Below, piece by piece: positions 60,942-64,000 of a DNA stretch of 64,000 nt. How positions within the stretch are numbered: the first letter of the stretch is position 1; the number at the start of each line of letters is the position of its first letter. Made by a program: the position numbers and the translations under genes. A model generated the notes under the pieces. The model was not told the DNA's origin and did no database searches. It worked only from the letters and a program-made list of their open reading frames with translations. Origin of the DNA: Blautia pseudococcoides (lineage in GTDB: Bacteria > Bacillota > Clostridia > Lachnospirales > Lachnospiraceae); the NCBI RefSeq assembly GCF_001689125.2, contig NZ_CP015405.2:4036501-4100500 (forward strand). The letters are read 5' to 3'.

Positions 60942-61654
60942 TCTCTTTTCTCCTTTAATTCCACAACCGCATAGGGTCCGCCGTTCTCACTGCAGAGAGC
61001 CACGGTGCATAATCCCTGTTCACGCTTCACTTTTGGTACTATCATATTGCCAAGCACTGCCTGTCCCTTATATTCTGCCCGCATCTGGTGAACGCAGAAA
61101 TCAGCCGGCACATATTCTTCCGCCATTGCCACATACTGTCCGTTATTCACATGGTGGTTGGTGTCAAGATGATGGGGGCGCACCGGGAAGCTTTCATATT
61201 CCACAGTATCATCCGGCATCCTGATCTTTCTGGGCGCATATTCCATCGGATACTTTTCTTCCAGTGTATAGGCTGCGATCTGCTGTTCTGACACATTCAC
61301 AGGCATACCTGTCTCCAGGTCCAGATAAGTCCAGAGAGAGTTGGCGTATGCCACAGTGGCACCGCGCTCGTCCTCCATAGTAAAATTCCTGCTGCCCAGA
61401 AAACGTTTAAACGCGTAAGGCCAGGTAGTTATCTTAATTCTCTCGCAGAGTTTAGGGTACCGCTCCACTATGATCTGCCAGGAGGACAGCACCCATACCC
61501 GGTTCTTCTCCTGCAGATGATCAATCCCCACACCCGCATGTTCCGAATGAAAGGTACTGCAGTCCTGGAAATAATTGATAACGGAATTCAGGGTCAGATT
61601 CCTATCCTCCCCAATCTCACTGTAGCGCACATAACTTTCAAAAGAATATTTCAT
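60932..61654 (-). CDS. Acyl-ACP thioesterase
   Basis: A 240-residue double-hotdog enzyme releasing fatty acids from acyl carrier protein. The N-terminal hotdog (YSFESYVRYSEIGEDRNLTL) and the conserved DTNHHVNNGQYVAMA segment with the catalytic Asn and His are clear. The start at 61654 has GGGAGG close by; the longer frame runs into the tRNA. It belongs to the TesA/FatA-like plant-type family found in clostridia. Confidence 0.9.
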   Translation of the reverse strand: MKYSFESYVRYSEIGEDRNLTLNSVINYFQDCSTFHSEHAGVGIDHLQEKNRVWVLSSWQIIVERYPKLCERIKITTWPYAFKRFLGSRNFTMEDERGATVAYANSLWTYLDLETGMPVNVSEQQIAAYTLEEKYPMEYAPRKIRMPDDTVEYESFPVRPHHLDTNHHVNNGQYVAMAEEYVPADFCVHQMRAEYKGQAVLGNMIVPKVKREQGLCTVALCSENGGPYAVVELKEKREWN

Positions 61655-61746
61655 TTTTGCCTCCCAGGTACAAAAAACCTGTACCAGATCATTTTCCTGT
61701 ATACCAAAATATCCCAGACATTTTTGTCTGGGATATTGATTCTTAG

Positions 61747-61818
61747 CTGGGCTACAAGGATTCGAACCTTGAAATGACGGAGTCAGAGTCCGTTGCCTTA
61801 CCATTTGGCGATAGCCCA
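61747..61818 (-). tRNA. tRNA-Gln (CUG anticodon)
   Basis: A cloverleaf of 72 bases: acceptor stem TGGGCTA/TAGCCCA, D-loop AAATGGTAAG, anticodon stem ACGGA/TCCGT with loop CTCTGAC (anticodon CTG), and TGG-type GGTTCGAATCC T-loop. The discriminator is G. CUG decodes only CAG, so a UUG gene is expected elsewhere. CCA is not encoded. Confidence 0.93.
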
Positions 61819-61959
61819 TTGTTTTACAACAAAATGAATTATAAGGTATATCTCAAAAAAAATCAAGCCCTTTTTTTATTTTTTTTTAAAAAATTTAATT
61901 TATATATGATAATGTGCTTATATACCACAAATAATTATGGATGGCAAGAAGCAGAACGT

Positions 61960-62730
61960 CTAAATCAGGATATTCTTCTCCTGCTCCATTATCCGTTCCA
62001 CAATTTCCTGTTTGTAATTCCGGGTAACCGGAATAGAGTCTCCGCTCTTTAAAAGCAATTCATCTTTATCTAAATAATCCACATACGCCAGATTCACAAT
62101 AAACCCCCTGTGAGTCCTTACAAATGTGTCATTCTTAATTTTTTCTTCCACATTTTTTAAACTGTCAAAAAAAACAATCTCTTTCTTATCCCTGCATGTT
62201 ACCCGGACCATATGGTGCTCCACACTCAAATACAAGATTTGTTCTAATGGAATCCGCTGCTTTTTTCCATTGCTGGTAAACTTCAGAGAGTTCTTCTTAC
62301 TTTTCATAACCGTCTGAAAACATTTTTTCATCACCGCTTCAATCTTTTTATGAGTAACCTCGTTTTCTATAAAATAATAAAAAGGATTCACCTCATAAGA
62401 TGTAATAATATCCTCTGTCCAGCTCCCCAGGAATATAATCCGGGCCTGGCAGTCATCTTTACGGAATTCCCTGGCGATTTCAATTCCTTTTGTATTCTCA
62501 AATTCCCATCCAATTACAACAATATCTAAATTCTGTGTCCAGTCCTCTTTACAAAAAACCGCTTCCTTTCCGTTTTCATACAGCAGTAATTTCGTGTGAT
62601 ATCCATACTTGTGCGCTATATACCGAATCAGGCTTTCGTAAACCTGCAGCAGATAAAAAGAAGCGTTGCATAATAAAATATATAGTGTCTCATCCTCCGT
62701 AATTAATCCTGAATCTAAGATGCCGCCCAT
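61960..62730 (-). CDS. LytTR response regulator lacking the phospho-Asp
   Basis: A 256-residue AgrA-like regulator. The receiver-like N-terminal domain has LDIVVIGWEFENTKGIEIAR where MDxxMPxxxG is expected; the aspartate is replaced by Trp. The C-terminal LytTR DNA-binding domain is intact (TFVRTHRGFIVNLAYVDYLD). Either it works without phosphorylation or it is decayed. It follows a second AgrA-like gene and a kinase. Bases 61819-61959 hold no gene. Confidence 0.85.
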   Translation of the reverse strand: MGGILDSGLITEDETLYILLCNASFYLLQVYESLIRYIAHKYGYHTKLLLYENGKEAVFCKEDWTQNLDIVVIGWEFENTKGIEIAREFRKDDCQARIIFLGSWTEDIITSYEVNPFYYFIENEVTHKKIEAVMKKCFQTVMKSKKNSLKFTSNGKKQRIPLEQILYLSVEHHMVRVTCRDKKEIVFFDSLKNVEEKIKNDTFVRTHRGFIVNLAYVDYLDKDELLLKSGDSIPVTRNYKQEIVERIMEQEKNILI

Positions 62731-62774
62731 GGTCACGTTATCCTTTCCGCTTCTATATTTGGCAGTCTTTATAT

Positions 62775-63494
62775 TCAGCTATCCGGATTTCTCCGGAGGA
62801 TTTTCCTCTTAACCGCCATACAGTTTTTCCCGGTTAAGGGAACCCTATCCCCGGAATACATTTCCAGTTCATTTCTCAATATATTTTTCACATACTTCAA
62901 ATTAACAATAAAAGACCTGCTGGTTCTCAAAAATCCTTTGTCTTTAAGCTTTTCCTCTATCATTTCCATATTTGCTGTAAATTCAAACACTTCTTTTTGC
63001 ATATGGATGATAATATTCCTTCCATAGACCTCCATAAACTGAATATCATCCAGCTGGATCCTCTTGATCACACTGCCCTTTTTGCACAAGATTCCCTCTT
63101 GAAACTTTTCCTTTTTATAGTTTACAGCCTGGAGAAAAACCTCTTCCAGTTTTTCCTGGTATTCGCATTTCATCAAATAAAAAAATGGAAAGGTGTCATA
63201 CGCGTCCACCGCAAATTCCCTGCTGGCGGTCAGATAAATAATCTCCCCTTTATATCCCTTTTCTCTCAGCGTCCTGGATGTCTCCACGCCGTTTATACTG
63301 TCCATGACAATATCCATAAAAATAATATCTATGCCGCCTTCCGTAACCATGTCAAAATATTCTATTATCTGCTCCCCGCTGTTAAATATTTTAATATAGA
63401 TATCAAAATCATATTTTTCTGCGGTTTTCTTCAAACATTTTTCGTATATTCCCATAATTACGGTATTATCATCGCATAAACAAATGTTTACCAT
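62775..63494 (-). CDS. AgrA-like LytTR response regulator
   Basis: A 239-residue regulator with an intact receiver (NICLCDDNTVIMGIYEKCL, phospho-Asp in DIIFMDIVMDSINGVETSR) and a LytTR DNA-binding domain (FLRTSRSFIVNLKYVKNIL). The start at 63494 has GGGAG 8 bases upstream. It is co-directional with the kinase C-terminus upstream, an AgrC/AgrA-like pair. A signal peptide gene was not found within the window. Confidence 0.92.
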   Translation of the reverse strand: MVNICLCDDNTVIMGIYEKCLKKTAEKYDFDIYIKIFNSGEQIIEYFDMVTEGGIDIIFMDIVMDSINGVETSRTLREKGYKGEIIYLTASREFAVDAYDTFPFFYLMKCEYQEKLEEVFLQAVNYKKEKFQEGILCKKGSVIKRIQLDDIQFMEVYGRNIIIHMQKEVFEFTANMEMIEEKLKDKGFLRTSRSFIVNLKYVKNILRNELEMYSGDRVPLTGKNCMAVKRKILRRNPDS

Positions 63495-63522
63495 AATAGC
63501 ACTCCCTGTTCCTTTGAAACCT

Positions 63523-64000
63523 TTAAACAGCCTGACCCATAATATCACAGAGCAGTATCTGCATCATGAATCTTCCGTTTTCTGCAGTCAGCTCCATGAT
63601 GCCGTCATATCTGTGTACTGTTTTTTCTATATTTTTCAGGCCAAATCCATGATAATCTTTTCTTTTTTTCGTAGTTTCCAATCCACGGCCGTTTGCGTCC
63701 AGAGTACCCTGCATGGCATTTTCAATTTTTATCTTCAGCAGGCTTCCCTCACAGCTTGCCGCTATGTGGATAAACCGCTCTCCCTCTTCCACCTTTTCAC
63801 ATGCTTCGATGGCGTTGTCCAGGGCGTTTCCAAAAATGGCGCACCAATCAGCCGGCCGGATATTCAGTTCTTTTTTCAATTTCAGATCCATGGTCAGCCG
63901 GATATTTTTTTCTTCCGCTATCTGGGCTTTTTCGGTTATGAGGGCATCCAAAATGTAGTTTTCCGTATGGAGAATCTTCTCCTTATGGTAAACCCGTTTG
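63523..64000 (-). CDS. AgrC-like sensor kinase, C-terminal part
   Basis: The GHKL ATPase end of a sensor kinase: a DHp-like end (EEKNIRLTMDLKLKKELNI), N box GNALDNAIEACEKVEEGERF, and G2-like HGFGLKNIEKTVHRYDG. The frame is open to the window edge, so the membrane sensor part lies beyond base 64000. Its stop is close to the LytTR regulator start. Confidence 0.88.
   Translation of the reverse strand, partial: KRVYHKEKILHTENYILDALITEKAQIAEEKNIRLTMDLKLKKELNIRPADWCAIFGNALDNAIEACEKVEEGERFIHIAASCEGSLLKIKIENAMQGTLDANGRGLETTKKRKDYHGFGLKNIEKTVHRYDGIMELTAENGRFMMQILLCDIMGQAV

Noticed and set aside
1-64000. CRISPR array
   Set aside because: No regularly spaced repeats with unique spacers were found.

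Overview
The window looks like a chromosome segment of a gut Lachnospiraceae-type clostridium (Firmicutes). The evidence is the Gram-positive GGAGG ribosome binding sites, the greA-lysS-dusB-coaX-birA-argF order, small families typical of that group, moderate GC, and an integrated conjugative element (ICE) of the VirD4/PrgI/VirB4/NlpC type. The species cannot be named from sequence alone. Nearly everything is on the minus strand; the exceptions are an XRE regulator (8290) and a purine permease (46858).

Region 1 (1-8.1 kb) is a run of small accessory genes, all on the minus strand: two paralogues of an unknown 201-residue protein, a DUF3795 protein, a CPBP membrane protease, an inositol monophosphatase, VOC and DUF3788 proteins and a SLOG/DUF1273 protein. 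Between them lie at least seven broken or fused genes (GNAT, methyltransferase/DUF3795, GNAT fusion, VOC/IMPase-leader fusion, metallo-beta-lactamase, two IMPase scraps). The same leader sequences and a hairpin element recur, so the region has been built by repeated duplication, deletion and gene fusion.

Region 2 (8.2-34.0 kb) is the conjugative module of an ICE. From its lysS end leftward come DUF6462 and DUF5348 proteins, a putative replication or regulatory protein, a leader-controlled type IV secretion operon (VirB2-like, VirB6-like, NlpC/P60+3D hydrolase, PrgI, VirB4, DUF5697, DUF6100, VirD4), an S1-domain protein, a 1511-residue thioester adhesin with a sortase signal, a Fic protein with its own operator, and a membrane protein. 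Next come a structured leader RNA preceding a DUF3268 zinc-finger protein, a sigma-like factor and a signal peptidase. Six hairpin/U-tract structures punctuate the element. No relaxase, integrase or sortase is present, so the element, possibly including region 1, probably continues beyond base 1. The right end is inferred at the lysS stop codon, where an att-like site lies.

Region 3 (34-64 kb) is ordinary chromosome: lysS, greA, dusB, coaX, birA, argF, a patatin lipase, an SPFH/NfeD pair, an FtsX-type ABC exporter, a purine-riboswitch-controlled AzgA-type permease, a two-component system, a secreted SleB-type hydrolase, an rRNA methyltransferase, a Ktr-type K+ transporter, pfkA, dnaE, a methyltransferase, cvfB, an acyl-ACP thioesterase, tRNA-Gln(CUG), and an AgrC/AgrA-like cluster cut by the window edge.

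The most interesting items are the mosaic region with its recurring leader elements, the DUF3268 leader RNA with attenuator and promoter, the Fic operator, the thioester adhesin carried by the ICE, and the lysS att candidate.
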